Shown here piece after piece: positions 5,153-5,157 of a DNA stretch of 5,157 nt. The stretch covers positions 1-5,157 of the forward strand of contig JBKJLF010000359.1 in assembly GCA_046597185.1 (NCBI GenBank). Reading direction: 5' to 3'. Made by a program: the position numbers and the translations under genes. This stretch comes from CAMBDR01 sp046597185 (GTDB lineage: Bacteria > Pseudomonadota > Gammaproteobacteria > Burkholderiales > Burkholderiaceae_D). Positions within the stretch are counted from its first letter, which is position 1. Every line of letters starts with the position of its first letter. The notes under the pieces are model-generated. The model saw only the letters and a list, made by a program, of their open reading frames with translations, had not been told where the DNA came from and searched no databases.

Positions 5153-5157
5153 TTCAG
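5072..5157 (-). repeat. 9-bp in-frame tandem repeat (minisatellite) at the 5' end of the PLP-enzyme gene
   Basis: Nine perfect head-to-tail copies of ATGTCTGAA (minus strand, 5152 down to 5072) plus five bases of a further copy reach the window edge. The unit next to the gene body, ATGTCCGAC (5071-5063), differs at two positions and encodes Met-Ser-Asp, so it is probably the ancestral gene start from which the array grew. Every unit holds an in-frame ATG and three whole codons. Copy-number changes therefore keep the frame but alter the N-terminus and the number of possible starts. The full length of the array cannot be seen. Confidence 0.9.

Noticed and set aside
5072..5157. Repeat array read as a CRISPR array
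   Set aside because: The 9-bp units are directly adjacent with no spacers and encode an in-frame peptide; this is a minisatellite.

Overview
This window looks like a piece of a Gram-negative proteobacterial chromosome, beta- or gamma-proteobacterial by protein style. The clues are mid-range GC, Shine-Dalgarno-led genes, a lipobox lipoprotein and proteobacterial-looking metabolic enzymes. No marker fixes the genus. I see no rRNA, tRNA, insertion sequence or CRISPR array.

Left part (1-1603). The window opens inside a sirtuin-type NAD-dependent deacylase gene (+), which is missing only its first few codons. It ends at a strong 13-bp hairpin (763-791) followed by T6. A small lipoprotein gene (-) converges on this hairpin from the right. 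Its promoter region carries a palindrome at the predicted transcription start and faces the promoter of a 114-aa uncharacterised protein gene (+).

Middle part (about 1697-3919). An apparent operon on + starts from an extended -10 element. It holds a 25-codon ORF, a 162-aa protein of unknown function that overlaps it, and, after 13 bases, a gene for a NACHT/STAND-type P-loop NTPase. The NTPase gene is a wreck. A (TTGG)3 tract shifts the frame near the N-terminus. An internal deletion has apparently removed Walker B and the rest of the NTPase core. An in-frame TAA interrupts the remainder. The C-terminus appears to be a different protein family, with a GGGAFGN loop resembling macrodomain/PARG-like folds. 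The best reading is a decayed, rearranged antiviral-type STAND locus whose two small upstream genes remain open.

Right part (3959-5157). A convergent gene on - encodes a PLP-dependent Cys/Met-metabolism enzyme (cystathionine gamma-synthase/lyase family). The enzyme is intact, but its 5' end is expanded by at least nine perfect tandem copies of a 9-bp unit. Each copy reads Met-Ser-Glu, and the tract runs off the window edge. This start-codon minisatellite and the broken NACHT cassette are the two most unusual things here.
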